Assembly: GCF_009720865.1 (NCBI RefSeq)
Contig: NZ_WNLA01000002.1
Span: forward strand, 1 to 64,000
Direction of reading: 5' to 3'
DNA: 64,000 nucleotides
Source: Pseudoduganella ginsengisoli
GTDB lineage: Bacteria > Pseudomonadota > Gammaproteobacteria > Burkholderiales > Burkholderiaceae_D
How positions within the stretch are numbered: the first letter of the stretch is position 1; each line of letters begins with the position of its first letter. Position numbers and translations under genes: made by a program. Below are positions 1-13,461 of the stretch, in pieces. The notes below the pieces were generated by a model. The model did no database searches, was not told where the DNA came from, and saw nothing but the letters and a program-made list of their open reading frames with translations.

Positions 1-2714
1 AGCGCCGCCGATGGCGCTGGTCCGGCAGCCGGCCCCGGCAACGGTCCGATGCCGGCCGCTGCCGACACGGTGGGCCGCGCCGCCATGCGCGGCGGCTTTT
101 CCCCGGCGGCGCGCTGGTTCATCCAGCGCGACAGCACGGTGAACAGCAAGTTCGGCGCAATCGGCTTGGTGATGAATTCATCCATGCCGGCCGCGATGCA
201 GCGCGCCTGGTCATCGCGCCCTGCATTGGCAGTCATGGCAATCACCAGCGTTCCCGCCAGGCGCGGGTGGGCGCGGATGATGCGCGTGGCTTCATAGCCG
301 TCCATGACCGGCATTTGCACATCCATCAGCACGCAATCGAAGTGTTCCTTCAACAGCAGGTCGATGGCTTCCTTGCCGTTATTGGCGATACACACGGTGG
401 CGCCCGCATCTTCCAGCAATTCCTGGCCCACCTGCTGGCTGAAGATATTGTCTTCCACCAGCAGGATGGACGCCCCCTTGAACGATTCCATGACATCGGG
501 CTGCAATACCTTGGCCACGCCTGCTTCCAGTAAGGTCGTGCCCTTGACGAGGCGCGCCGTGAACCAGAACGTGCTGCCCTGTCCTTCCACGCTGTCGACA
601 CCGACCGTGCCGCCCATCAGTTCAGCCAGCTGCTTGGAAATCACCAGGCCCAGGCCGGTGCCGCCATATTTGCGGGTGGTCGACGTATCGCCCTGCTGGA
701 ACGACTGGAACAGATTCGCCATCTGGCTCTTGCTCATGCCGATGCCGTTATCCTGCACTTCAAAGCGCGCCACGCAATAATTGTCGCGGTCTTCCACCGG
801 ACGCACACGGATGTGGATTTTGCCGTTCTCGGAAAACTTGATGGCATTGCTGGTGAAGTTCAGCAGGATCTGTTCCAGGCGCAGCGGGTCGCCGCGCAAT
901 TGCGGCGGCAAACCAGGCCACACTTCAAACGCCAGTTCCAGGTTCTTGCGGGCCGCGCTGTCACTGAGCTGGTTGGCCACGTTGCCCATCAGCGTATTGA
1001 TGGAAAAGTCCAGCACTTCCAGCTCCAGCTTGCCCGCTTCGATCTTGGAAAAGTCCAGGATGTCGTTAATAATGCCCAGCAAGTGCTGGCCTGAGTGGAA
1101 AATCTTTTGCAGGTAATCGCGCTGTTTCGGATTCGTGACGGATTTCAGCGCCAGGTGCGCCATGCCGATGATGCTGTTCATCGGCGTGCGGATTTCATGG
1201 CTCATATTCGACAGGAAGTCGCTCTTGGCCTGGTTGGCGGCCTGCGCCTGTTCTTTCAGGTTGTGCAATTCCGTAATATCGGTGGCCAGCGAAATCACGG
1301 CCGCCACTTCGTTATCGATAAGCACGGGCGCTTTCACGGACCACAGGTGGTGCACGCCGCCGCGCCGGTCCACGTAGCGCTCTTCGCCGGCCCGCTTCAA
1401 GCCGTCGGAAAAGATGCGCCGCTCTTGTTCCCACGCGGCGTCCGCCTCTTGCCGCGGCATCAATTCATGGTCGCTGCGGCCGACAATCTCGTCGACGGGG
1501 CGGCCCATGATTTCCGCCATCTTGGCATTGGCATAGATATACCGGCGGTGCTGGTCTTTCATGAATACGCGCGCATCGATGTTGTTGAGCACACTGTCGA
1601 GCAACTGGCGCTGTTCCACGGCGCTGCGGCGCGAAAAATACAGGGTCAGCAGATAACTGTAAATCAGCATGGTGCCGATAAAGCCCGTCGCCAGCGCGAT
1701 CCACGGGAAGTATGCATCCAGGCCCGTGTGCATATCGGTTTTCTTGACGCGGAACAGCGCTTTCCACAGCGAGCCATTGAAATCAATCGGCAGCACGGTT
1801 TCCAGGTAATCGTCCGGATTGTCCAGCTTGGCCGGCTCCCCTTCCAGCGAGCCATTGTCGTTGTACAGCAGCCGGTCGCTGGGTTCGATGGTGAGGCGGC
1901 GCTTTTCCGCATCGGTCGAACTGTCCGCATACAGCAGCATATGGACCTGGCGCAGCGCCATTTCATCGATGGCGCCCTGCACCAGCTTGGAGACGGAAAA
2001 ACCGATGCCCACCGTGCCGACATAGGCGGCGCGGCGGCTGGCCACGTCATTGATGGGCATGCCGCGTTTATACACCGGCAGGCGCATGCCCAGCCCGATG
2101 TGCGGCACCGGCTTTTTCACAAGGATAGGCTGGCCCGATGCGCTGACCTGGCCCGTGTCGCGCGACTGTTCCAGCGCCTTGCCGATGGCCGGCACGGAAC
2201 CAATGTCGACGCCAAAGCGCTCTTTGACGATATCCATGGGTTCCATGTACAGCAGCACCGTGTACTGGCCGCTGGGGCTGGGCTTTTTGATATCGAAATT
2301 CGGATAGCCGGCCGGATCCAGGCTTTTATCGGCGCGCACGGCGGCCACGAAAGCAGCCCGCTCCGCTTCCGTGACCGGCACGGCGTAATTCAACGTTTCA
2401 ATTGCCGGAAAATGCAGCGGCAAATTCAGGCTGCTGACGTACTGGTGGAATTGCAAACGCGTCAAATTGTCCGACGTCTGGAACAGCGCCACCAGGCCCC
2501 GCACCACGTCGGAATACGCTTTGACGCGGGCGGAAATGCTGTACTGTGTGCTGCGCGCCAGATTATCAAAGCGCTGGCGGTCATCTTCATCCACCACGCG
2601 GGCTGCGTTGGCGTACAAGACCATGCCAATGGCGACCGACAGCGACAAACCTATGCCCCAGAGCAAGGTCCGCAGGTTGAGCAAGCTTTTTAGCCAGGCA
2701 CCCAGTTTACGCAT
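1..2714 (-). CDS. CHASE-PAS hybrid sensor histidine kinase (3' end outside window)
   Basis: This is a membrane hybrid histidine kinase that should phosphorylate itself and pass the phosphate to its own receiver domain. The start is ATG at 2714 (MRKLGAWLKSL). A first membrane segment follows at about residues 14-34. Next come a CHASE-like periplasmic domain (about 70-290), a second membrane segment (about 338-358) and a PAS domain (about 365-480). The HisKA H-box SHEIRTPMNS places the phospho-acceptor at His506. The HATPase carries the GGTGLGL box. A receiver domain has Asp798 in LMDVQMP. The frame is still open at base 1, about 904 codons in, after an Ala/Pro/Gly-rich linker, so a further domain such as Hpt probably lies outside. 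The ligand is unknown. It is divergent from the peptidase gene at 2893. Confidence 0.9.
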   Translation of the reverse strand, partial: MRKLGAWLKSLLNLRTLLWGIGLSLSVAIGMVLYANAARVVDEDDRQRFDNLARSTQYSISARVKAYSDVVRGLVALFQTSDNLTRLQFHQYVSSLNLPLHFPAIETLNYAVPVTEAERAAFVAAVRADKSLDPAGYPNFDIKKPSPSGQYTVLLYMEPMDIVKERFGVDIGSVPAIGKALEQSRDTGQVSASGQPILVKKPVPHIGLGMRLPVYKRGMPINDVASRRAAYVGTVGIGFSVSKLVQGAIDEMALRQVHMLLYADSSTDAEKRRLTIEPSDRLLYNDNGSLEGEPAKLDNPDDYLETVLPIDFNGSLWKALFRVKKTDMHTGLDAYFPWIALATGFIGTMLIYSYLLTLYFSRRSAVEQRQLLDSVLNNIDARVFMKDQHRRYIYANAKMAEIMGRPVDEIVGRSDHELMPRQEADAAWEQERRIFSDGLKRAGEERYVDRRGGVHHLWSVKAPVLIDNEVAAVISLATDITELHNLKEQAQAANQAKSDFLSNMSHEIRTPMNSIIGMAHLALKSVTNPKQRDYLQKIFHSGQHLLGIINDILDFSKIEAGKLELEVLDFSINTLMGNVANQLSDSAARKNLELAFEVWPGLPPQLRGDPLRLEQILLNFTSNAIKFSENGKIHIRVRPVEDRDNYCVARFEVQDNGIGMSKSQMANLFQSFQQGDTSTTRKYGGTGLGLVISKQLAELMGGTVGVDSVEGQGSTFWFTARLVKGTTLLEAGVAKVLQPDVMESFKGASILLVEDNIFSQQVGQELLEDAGATVCIANNGKEAIDLLLKEHFDCVLMDVQMPVMDGYEATRIIRAHPRLAGTLVIAMTANAGRDDQARCIAAGMDEFITKPIAPNLLFTVLSRWMNQRAAGEKPPRMAARPTVSAAAGIGPLPGPAAGPAPSAA

Positions 2715-2892
2715 CGGCACTCACGCTACGCCAGAAGAAGTTTTGCATTGCAGCAGCATACTATTAAACACAGTGGCCAACCAGTTTTAATCCAATCAGC
2801 CTATTGATCTGCAAGGCGGGGACCGCATCATACACGCAGTGGCGGAACAACGATGGCATTCATGCCACAATGAGCAAAAAACGGAGACGCCA

Positions 2893-4914
2893 ATGCTGAT
2901 CAATTCCGAACTCGACCCCTATTTGTGGCTGGAAGACGTCGGCGGCGACGCGCCGCTGGACTGGGTGCAGCGCCAGGCCGCCATCGCGGAAGGGGAATTG
3001 AAGCGCCACCCCGAGTTTGACACCATCCATGGCCGCCTGCGCACGATCTTGAATTCGCAGGAGCGCATTCCTTATGTGACCGTGCATGGCGGCTGGTATT
3101 ACAACTTCTGGCGCGACGCCAGCCATGTGCGGGGCATCTGGCGCCGAACCACGCCCCAGCAATACGGCAGCGCGGATCCGGCATGGGAAACCATGATCGA
3201 CCTCGATGTGCTGGCCAATGTCGAGGATGAAAACTGGGTGTGGAGCGGCGTAGTATTCCTGCATCACGGCGACCGCTGCCTGGTGTCGCTGTCGCGCGGC
3301 GGCGGCGACGCCCACGTGCTGCGCGAATACGACCTCGATGCAAAAGCGTTCGTGTCAGGCGGGTTCATGCTGCCGGAAGCGAAAAGCCAGGCGGCCTGGC
3401 GCGACCGCGACAGTATTTTTGTCGCCACCGATTGCGGTCCCGGCACGCTGACGCAGTCCGGCTATCCCCGCACGGTGCGGGAATGGCGGCGCGGCGCGGC
3501 GCTGCTGGATTCCCCCGTGCTGTTCGAAGCCGCCGTGGACGACCTGGGCGCCGGCGCCTGCATGGACTTCACGCCGGGCCACCGCCATGAATTCATCTGG
3601 CGCTCGATGACGTTTTATACCAACGAACTGTACCTGCGCGAAGGCCCCGTGCTGACCCGCATCGCCAAGCCGGACGACGCCAACGCGTATACGGTGCGGG
3701 GCCAGCTGATCATCGAATTGCGCTCGGCCTGGGAAACCGGCGGCGCCGTCTATCCGCAGGGGGCGCTGCTGGCCACGGATTTCCGCGCCTTCCTGCGCGG
3801 TGAACGCCAGATGGCGGTGCTGTTCGAACCCTCGCCCACCACGTCGCTCGATGGCGTGTGCGTGACGCGCTCCACGCTGCTGCTCAATATCCTCGACAAT
3901 GTGAAAAACCGGCTGGTGGAATTGACACATGGCGCACACGGGTGGCGCGCGCGCAACGTCGACGTGCCCGCGTTTGGTTCGCTGGAAGCGTCGCCGCTGG
4001 ACGCCATCGACAGCGATGAATATTTCCTCACCGTGACGGATTTCCTCACGCCGACCACGCTGGCGCTGTGCCGCGCGGGCAGCGATGAACGCACCGTACT
4101 GCGGCGCCTGCCCGCCTATTTCGACGCCGAACCCTATGAAGTGCGCCAGTTCAGCGCCCGCTCGCGCGACGGCACGCAAGTACCCTACTTTGCCGTGCTG
4201 CCGCGCCATGCTTGCGGCCCGCTGCCGGCGCTGCTGTATGGCTATGGCGGCTTTGAAGTGTCGCTGAAGCCGTATTACAGCGGCGCGACCGGCGCCGGCT
4301 GGCTGGAGCATGGCGGCATATATTTATTAGCCAACATCCGGGGCGGCGGCGAATTCGGCCCCCGCTGGCACCAGGCTGCGCTGAAGGAAAACCGCCAGAA
4401 CGCGTACGACGATTTCATCGCCGTGGCCGAAGATGCGATCGCGCGGGGCCTGACGTCGGCCGGCCACCTCGGCATCATGGGCGGCAGCAATGGCGGCTTG
4501 CTGGTCGGCGCCGTCATGGCGCAGCGGCCGGAATTGTTCAATGCGGTCGTGTGCCAGGTGCCCCTGCTGGACATGCGGCGCTACCACCAGCTGCTGGCCG
4601 GCGCGTCGTGGGTGGGGGAATACGGCGATCCGGACGATCCGGCCCAGTGGGCCTATATCGCCCGCTATTCGCCTTATCACAATGTCAGCGCGCAGCGCGC
4701 CTATCCGCGCATGCTGCTGACCACGTCCACGCGCGACGACCGCGTCCACCCCGGCCACGCGCGCAAAATGGCGGCGCTGATGCTGGAACAGGGGCACGAC
4801 GTGCTGTACTGGGAAAACACGGAGGGCGGCCATGCAGGCGCGGCCAATAATGACCAGCAAGCGCTGATGTGGGCGCTGACTTATGCGTTCTTGTTACAAC
4901 AATTAAAATATTGA
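2893..4914 (+). CDS. prolyl oligopeptidase family serine peptidase (S9)
   Basis: A 673-residue S9-family peptidase, close to the roughly 690 residues usual for prolyl oligopeptidases. The N-terminal two thirds fits the beta-propeller and starts with the typical DPYLWLEDV motif. The C-terminal alpha/beta-hydrolase domain shows GGSNGG with nucleophile Ser532, the acid region TRDDRVHP (Asp616 or Asp615) and EGGHAG with His647. There is no signal peptide, so it should act in the cytoplasm on proline-containing peptides. An in-frame start exists at 2839, but ATG 2893 has GGAG six bases upstream and gives the canonical N-terminus. A strong intrinsic terminator follows at 4994. Confidence 0.93.
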   Translation: MLINSELDPYLWLEDVGGDAPLDWVQRQAAIAEGELKRHPEFDTIHGRLRTILNSQERIPYVTVHGGWYYNFWRDASHVRGIWRRTTPQQYGSADPAWETMIDLDVLANVEDENWVWSGVVFLHHGDRCLVSLSRGGGDAHVLREYDLDAKAFVSGGFMLPEAKSQAAWRDRDSIFVATDCGPGTLTQSGYPRTVREWRRGAALLDSPVLFEAAVDDLGAGACMDFTPGHRHEFIWRSMTFYTNELYLREGPVLTRIAKPDDANAYTVRGQLIIELRSAWETGGAVYPQGALLATDFRAFLRGERQMAVLFEPSPTTSLDGVCVTRSTLLLNILDNVKNRLVELTHGAHGWRARNVDVPAFGSLEASPLDAIDSDEYFLTVTDFLTPTTLALCRAGSDERTVLRRLPAYFDAEPYEVRQFSARSRDGTQVPYFAVLPRHACGPLPALLYGYGGFEVSLKPYYSGATGAGWLEHGGIYLLANIRGGGEFGPRWHQAALKENRQNAYDDFIAVAEDAIARGLTSAGHLGIMGGSNGGLLVGAVMAQRPELFNAVVCQVPLLDMRRYHQLLAGASWVGEYGDPDDPAQWAYIARYSPYHNVSAQRAYPRMLLTTSTRDDRVHPGHARKMAALMLEQGHDVLYWENTEGGHAGAANNDQQALMWALTYAFLLQQLKY

Positions 4915-4993
4915 TTGAATTTACATATTTTTCTTGCAATAATGTCTGAAATGCCACGAGCAGCCGCTACGGGTATTTGAAACTCCCTCTTCT

Positions 4994-5018
4994 GCCCGCT
5001 CTCAGCGGGCTTTTTTTT
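4994..5018 (+). terminator. intrinsic terminator after the prolyl oligopeptidase gene
   Basis: A perfect 7-bp stem, GCCCGCT/AGCGGGC with loop CTC, is followed directly by eight T residues. It lies 80 bases after the peptidase stop and insulates the kinase gene at 5216. Confidence 0.9.
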
Positions 5019-5151
5019 GGACCAGCCGCGGGGCTATCGTGCGCACCGGAAAGAATAATCGTCGTATCGTAGAGAAAAAAGTTGCCGAGTGTAATTGTAA
5101 AATCCGCAAAGTAACATTTTTCATACAGTATGCAATTTCGCAATTTAAATC

Positions 5152-5179
5152 TTGACTCACCGGCTTGTAAGAGTATCTT
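5152..5179 (+). promoter_or_regulatory. candidate sigma-70 promoter of the poly-HAMP kinase gene
   Basis: TTGACT at 5152-5157 and TATCTT at 5174-5179 are separated by 16 bases, about 37 bases before the start codon. The surrounding 5020-5215 is AT-rich compared with the genes. Apart from this promoter and the terminator at 4994, I see nothing else in the 301-base gap 4915-5215. Confidence 0.45.
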
Positions 5180-5215
5180 TTACGTGCCCCTGCATCTTCC
5201 CAAGAGGACGTCCCG

Positions 5216-10108
<4,893 letters not shown>

Positions 10109-10120
10109 TTGGCTGCGCCG

Positions 10121-10966
10121 ATGGGAAATGTGACGCCAATGCTGCGTGAAGCCGCGCCGGAAGTCGAAGCGCTGGAACTGGAGTTGCTGCTGGAAGCGCT
10201 GCTGCAGCGCTATGGCTATGATTTTCGTGGCCATGAGCGCGCGGCGCTGCGGCGCAAGCTGCGCGCCGTGATGCAGCGGCGCGGCTTGCGTACCCTGTCG
10301 CAATTGCAGGACCGCGTGCTGCACGAACCGGCCGCGGCATCGGCAGCGCTGCGCGCGCTGCACGTGCCGCCCGCCACCTTGTTTGATGATCCCGACGAAG
10401 CCCGCCAGCTGCGCCAGCTGGCGGGCGCCGGCTTGCGGGGCGCCGCCCTGCCCCGCATCTGGCTGGCCGATTGCGCGGGCGCGGAACAGGCGTGGACCCT
10501 GGCCATCATCCTGGCCGAGGAAGGCTTGCTGGAGCAGACGGAAATCCACGCGACCGTGGCCAGCGATGAATTGCTGGCCGAAGCGCAGGATGCATCGATC
10601 GCGCCGGAGTCAATGGCGCGCTATCAGGCCGCCTACGTGCGTAGCGGCGGCCAGGGCGAGCTGTCGCGCTTTTTCACGGCCAGCGGCAAGCGCCTGGCGC
10701 TGGCCGCACCGCTGCGCTCGCACATCACGTGGGCGCAATACAACCTCGTGACCGATGCATCGTTCAACGAATTCAACATGATCGTGTGCCGCCGCGCACT
10801 GCCGGATTTCGGGCCGCTGCTGCGCCAGCGCGTACTGCATTTATTCCACGCCAGCCTGGCGCCGTTCGGCATCCTGGGCCTGGACCGCGCGATCGATGCA
10901 ACGGATGCGCTGACTGCGCAATATGCTGAAATGCCGCAGCCAGGCTGGTGCCGCCGCATCGCGTGA
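10121..10966 (+). CDS. CheR-like methyltransferase homologue, probably catalytically dead
   Basis: A 281-residue relative of CheR chemoreceptor methyltransferases. The N-terminal helical domain is well kept (LLLEALLQRYGYDFRGH, then LQDRVLHEP). In the catalytic domain the usual SAM-binding GCSTGEE is DCAGAEQ, the ATDI loop is ATVA, and the CRNVLIYF motif is CRRALPDF. Loss of these residues suggests it no longer methylates and may act as a binding partner of the upstream kinase. The ATG at 10121 was chosen; a TTG at 10109 and an ATG at 10139 are alternatives, and none has a clear Shine-Dalgarno, which fits coupling to the kinase gene ending at 10108. It converges on the GST gene with a 5-base gap. 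Confidence 0.8.
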   Translation: MGNVTPMLREAAPEVEALELELLLEALLQRYGYDFRGHERAALRRKLRAVMQRRGLRTLSQLQDRVLHEPAAASAALRALHVPPATLFDDPDEARQLRQLAGAGLRGAALPRIWLADCAGAEQAWTLAIILAEEGLLEQTEIHATVASDELLAEAQDASIAPESMARYQAAYVRSGGQGELSRFFTASGKRLALAAPLRSHITWAQYNLVTDASFNEFNMIVCRRALPDFGPLLRQRVLHLFHASLAPFGILGLDRAIDATDALTAQYAEMPQPGWCRRIA

Positions 10967-10971
10967 CCGGG

Positions 10972-11595
10972 CTACCCTGCTGTGGCGCTGGGCCGTTCGG
11001 CCATCCTGTCCCGCCACGCCTGCAGGTGCGGCAAGCCTTCGGCGGCGGGACGGAATTTCATCAGGCCCCGCGCAAATTCCAGCGCACAGAAGGCCGTGAT
11101 GTCGGCAATGGTGAATCGCTGCCCTGCCACAAACGGCTGCGCCGCCAGCACGCCATCGAGCCAGCGCGCCGTGTCCCGCACCTTGACACCCTGCGACGCC
11201 CCAAAATCGGCAAACTGCGGCTGTTCCAGCGTGGCCAGGCCCGGATGCGTGTGGCGGATGCAGTTGGCAAAGCCGAAGAACAGGTGCAGTTCAACGCGCC
11301 GGTCCGTCATTTCAATGAAGGCGCGGTCATCAAACCCGTCGCCCATTAAATTCGGTTCCGGATACAAGCCTTCCAGGTAAGTGCAAATGGCGCGCGTCTC
11401 GGCCAGCACGCGGCCATCGTCGAGCTGCAGCGCCGGCACACGGCCGAACGGATTGACAGCCAGGAATTCCGGGCTGCGGTGTTGCAGCGCGCCCAGGTCG
11501 ATCAGCTGGGTGTCCATGCCCGTGATCCCCTTTTCCGCGATAAACATGGTGACGCGGCGGGGATTGGGCGCCCTGGCGCTGGTATAGAGTTTCAT
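10972..11595 (-). CDS. glutathione S-transferase family protein
   Basis: A 207-residue cytosolic GST. The N-terminal thioredoxin-fold domain has [10 protein letters not shown], carrying the cis-proline of the glutathione site, and an LAETRAIC glutathione-binding segment. The C-terminal helical domain has the [12 protein letters not shown] motif. The start ATG overlaps the stop of the upstream GST gene (ATGA at 11592-11595), so the two are translationally coupled. The substrate is unknown; detoxification or disulfide reduction would be typical of the family. Confidence 0.9.
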   Translation of the reverse strand: MKLYTSARAPNPRRVTMFIAEKGITGMDTQLIDLGALQHRSPEFLAVNPFGRVPALQLDDGRVLAETRAICTYLEGLYPEPNLMGDGFDDRAFIEMTDRRVELHLFFGFANCIRHTHPGLATLEQPQFADFGASQGVKVRDTARWLDGVLAAQPFVAGQRFTIADITAFCALEFARGLMKFRPAAEGLPHLQAWRDRMAERPSATAG

Positions 11596-12296
11596 GCATG
11601 CCCCCTCGACTGGCCGGTTTCCAGCATCTTGCGCGCTTCCTGCGCGAATTGCTCGGCCTTGTCTGGACTGGCGTGGCGGTCCAGCTGCGACGGCGGCATC
11701 GTGATCCCTTTGCGCACGGCGGGCCGCCCGCCCACCAGCGCCAGCCAGCGCTGCAAATACGGCATGCCGTCGACGGCCACCCCCGACCAATTGTGCGTCC
11801 GCACCCACGCCCAGTTGGCAATATCGGCGATCGAATACTCGCCGGCCAGATATTCATGGTGCTGCAAATGGCTATCGAGCACGCGGAATAAGCGGCTGCA
11901 TTCGCCATGATAGCGGTCGATTGCCGGCTGTAATTTTTCCGGGAAATAGCGGTAAAACACATTGGCCTGCCCCATCATGGGCCCAATGCCGCCCATTTGA
12001 AACATCAGCCATTGCAAAACGCGGGAACGTCCCTGGGCGTCAGCGGGCAGCAATTGCCCGGTTTTTTCAGCCAGATAAATCAGGATGGCGCCTGACTCAA
12101 ATACCGCGAAATTATCGGCAGCGCGGTCAATTATCGCGGGAATACGGCCATTGGGATTAATGGACAGGAACCACGCTTCCTTTTGCTGTCCTGCCGCAAG
12201 GTCCAGCACGTGCATGGTATAGGGCAGCGCCAATTCTTCCAGCACAATGGAAATCTTGTGGCCATTCGGCGTCGCGGCAGTATATAAGTCGATCAT
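11592..12296 (-). CDS. yfcG: YfcG-type glutathione S-transferase (disulfide-bond oxidoreductase)
   Basis: A 234-residue Nu-class GST. The N-terminus [14 protein letters not shown] closely follows E. coli YfcG, where the Thr/Asn-rich segment binds two glutathiones and supports disulfide reductase activity. [10 protein letters not shown] supplies the cis-proline and [10 protein letters not shown] the glutathione gamma-Glu site. The C-terminal domain has [12 protein letters not shown]. It is the first gene of a two-gene operon with the second GST. Its start codon is preceded by an uninterrupted G8 tract in the Shine-Dalgarno position. YfcG identity is family-level inference. Confidence 0.88.
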   Translation of the reverse strand: MIDLYTAATPNGHKISIVLEELALPYTMHVLDLAAGQQKEAWFLSINPNGRIPAIIDRAADNFAVFESGAILIYLAEKTGQLLPADAQGRSRVLQWLMFQMGGIGPMMGQANVFYRYFPEKLQPAIDRYHGECSRLFRVLDSHLQHHEYLAGEYSIADIANWAWVRTHNWSGVAVDGMPYLQRWLALVGGRPAVRKGITMPPSQLDRHASPDKAEQFAQEARKMLETGQSRGHA

Positions 12297-12364
12297 TTAT
12301 TCCCCCCCCGAAAAAATGCCAGTGTAGGGGAAAATCAAAATGAATACCGGCAAACACTGCAGGC

Positions 12365-12399
12365 AAAAAAAGACCGGCGACTTGGAGGAGGGGCCGGTC
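12365..12399 (-). terminator. intrinsic terminator, minus strand
   Basis: Stem GACCGGC (12372-12378) pairs with GCCGGTC (12393-12399). On the minus strand the hairpin is followed by seven U (12365-12371). It ends candidate RNA B and lies upstream of the GST operon, not behind any recognisable protein gene. Confidence 0.7.
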
Positions 12400-12520
12400 A
12401 AAACGCTTTTGGAGCGCGGGGATAATCGTGCCGCGTCTGGGGGATACGGCAACCCGGCGCGCAGTGATTGCTGCGCGCTACAGGTGTTACTGTGCCAGTA
12501 TTCCCTGCAGGTAAGCTTAG
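12365..12520 (-). ncRNA. candidate small RNA B, C-rich terminator loop (5' end uncertain)
   Basis: Minus-strand candidate in the 462-base gap 12297-12758, which has no convincing protein gene. Reading along the minus strand, it contains a TACTG/CAGTA hairpin (12488-12500) and a perfect 8-bp GCGCGCAG/CTGCGCGC hairpin (12457-12478). The last element is a terminator stem GACCGGC/GCCGGTC (12372-12399) followed by seven U. The terminator loop carries CCCTCCTCC, complementary to Shine-Dalgarno sequences. A possible promoter is TTGTTA, 17 bases, CTTAAT just upstream, but it is weak. The 5' end shown is a guess. Confidence 0.4.
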
Positions 12521-12565
12521 GGATTGATTAAGAATGGCCGGAGAATCTGTAACAATTGCAACAGG

Positions 12566-12592
12566 CAAAAAAAACCCGCGACGTGTCGCGGG
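12566..12592 (-). terminator. intrinsic terminator, minus strand
   Basis: CCCGCGAC/GTCGCGGG forms a perfect 8-bp stem with a 2-base loop (12575-12592). On the minus strand it is followed by an uninterrupted run of eight U. No minus-strand protein gene precedes it, which is the main evidence for small RNA A. Confidence 0.8.
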
Positions 12593-12690
12593 CGAAGGGA
12601 TTCAAATCGGGAGAGATTTGAAAGAGCGGTATCATCATCGCACGGTTCGATGACTGCTTGATGACAGTCATCTATTGCTATGGTGGTGCT
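12566..12690 (-). ncRNA. candidate small RNA A, three hairpins with C-rich loop (5' end uncertain)
   Basis: On the minus strand three perfect hairpins follow one another. The first is GATGACTG/CAGTCATC (12649-12672). The second is TTCAAATC/GATTTGAA (12601-12622), whose loop reads TCTCCC in the RNA. The third is an 8-bp GC stem (12575-12592) ending in eight U. This is the usual architecture of a trans-acting bacterial small RNA. No open frame here looks protein-coding. The promoter is not clear and would overlap the promoter region of the plus-strand YceI gene at 12759. Confidence 0.5.
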
Positions 12691-12699
12691 CTGAAATCC

Positions 12700-12727
12700 T
12701 TGCTGTCAGGACGTAGATTAGTACAAA
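12700..12727 (+). promoter_or_regulatory. candidate promoter of the YceI lipoprotein gene
   Basis: TTGCTG (12700-12705) and TACAAA (12722-12727) are separated by 16 bases and lie about 31 bases before the start at 12759. The match to sigma-70 is moderate. Confidence 0.35.
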
Positions 12728-12758
12728 GAAATAGACCTAATTCTCACCAATAATCACA

Positions 12759-13454
12759 ATGCGACATTTTTTACGGCTAACCACAATTTCCACGCTACTA
12801 TTGGTGTATGGCTGTGCACAATTACCAACACCTATTGTGCAAAAGGCAACCACCGCACCGCCACCGGCCTGGGTGCAGCCGAGCGGCACAGCATGGAAAA
12901 TTGACAGCGATGCGCTGATTGCCGTGACGGTGCGGCGCGGCGGCGCCCTCGCCCGCCTCGGCCATGACCACGTGGTGGCGGCCCGCACTTTGCGGGGCTG
13001 GGCCTATCCGGGAACCGGAACAGAACCGGCACGGGCCGCTTTCACTTTCCGGCTCGACGCCATGGTGGTCGATGACGAAGCGCTGCGCACGCAGGCCGGG
13101 CTGGCCAATACGCCGTCGGCCGATGCGATTGCGGGCACACGCCGCAATATGCTGACAAAAGTGCTGGATGCGGAACACTATCCGGAAGTGCTGGTGCAGG
13201 CCGAACAAAGCAGCGCCGGCGCACTGAATGCGGACATCACGCTGCATGGCGTGACGCGCCGCTATACGATCCCTGCCGCCATCGACCGGCAGGCCGGCAG
13301 TATCAGCGCCACCGGCAAGTTCACATTACTGCAAAGTGATTTCGGCATCACGCCGTTTTCCGTGCTGGGCGGCGCGCTGGCCGTGCAAGACCAGCTGGAA
13401 TTGCGCTTCGCCATCCGCGCGGCGCCATCCAGGACGCCCGTCATTCCCAATTAG
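12759..13454 (+). CDS. YceI-family lipoprotein
   Basis: A 231-residue lipoprotein. The signal sequence ends in a lipobox-like LLVYGC with the lipidated cysteine at residue 19. The mature part matches the YceI lipocalin-like fold, including ARLGHDHVV near the start of the barrel and DITLHGVTRRYTIP. YceI proteins bind isoprenoid or other hydrophobic ligands in the periplasm. A second, non-lipidated YceI protein is encoded at 27023, so the strain has at least two types. It converges with the LysE gene, with a 7-base gap. Confidence 0.85.
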   Translation: MRHFLRLTTISTLLLVYGCAQLPTPIVQKATTAPPPAWVQPSGTAWKIDSDALIAVTVRRGGALARLGHDHVVAARTLRGWAYPGTGTEPARAAFTFRLDAMVVDDEALRTQAGLANTPSADAIAGTRRNMLTKVLDAEHYPEVLVQAEQSSAGALNADITLHGVTRRYTIPAAIDRQAGSISATGKFTLLQSDFGITPFSVLGGALAVQDQLELRFAIRAAPSRTPVIPN

Positions 13455-13461
13455 CGGACAA

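Noticed and set aside
1095..2693. Long plus-strand open frame across the left-edge kinase gene
   Set aside because: The minus strand gives CHASE, PAS and HisKA motifs in order. The plus-strand translation is low-complexity His/Arg/Gln-rich, a GC shadow.
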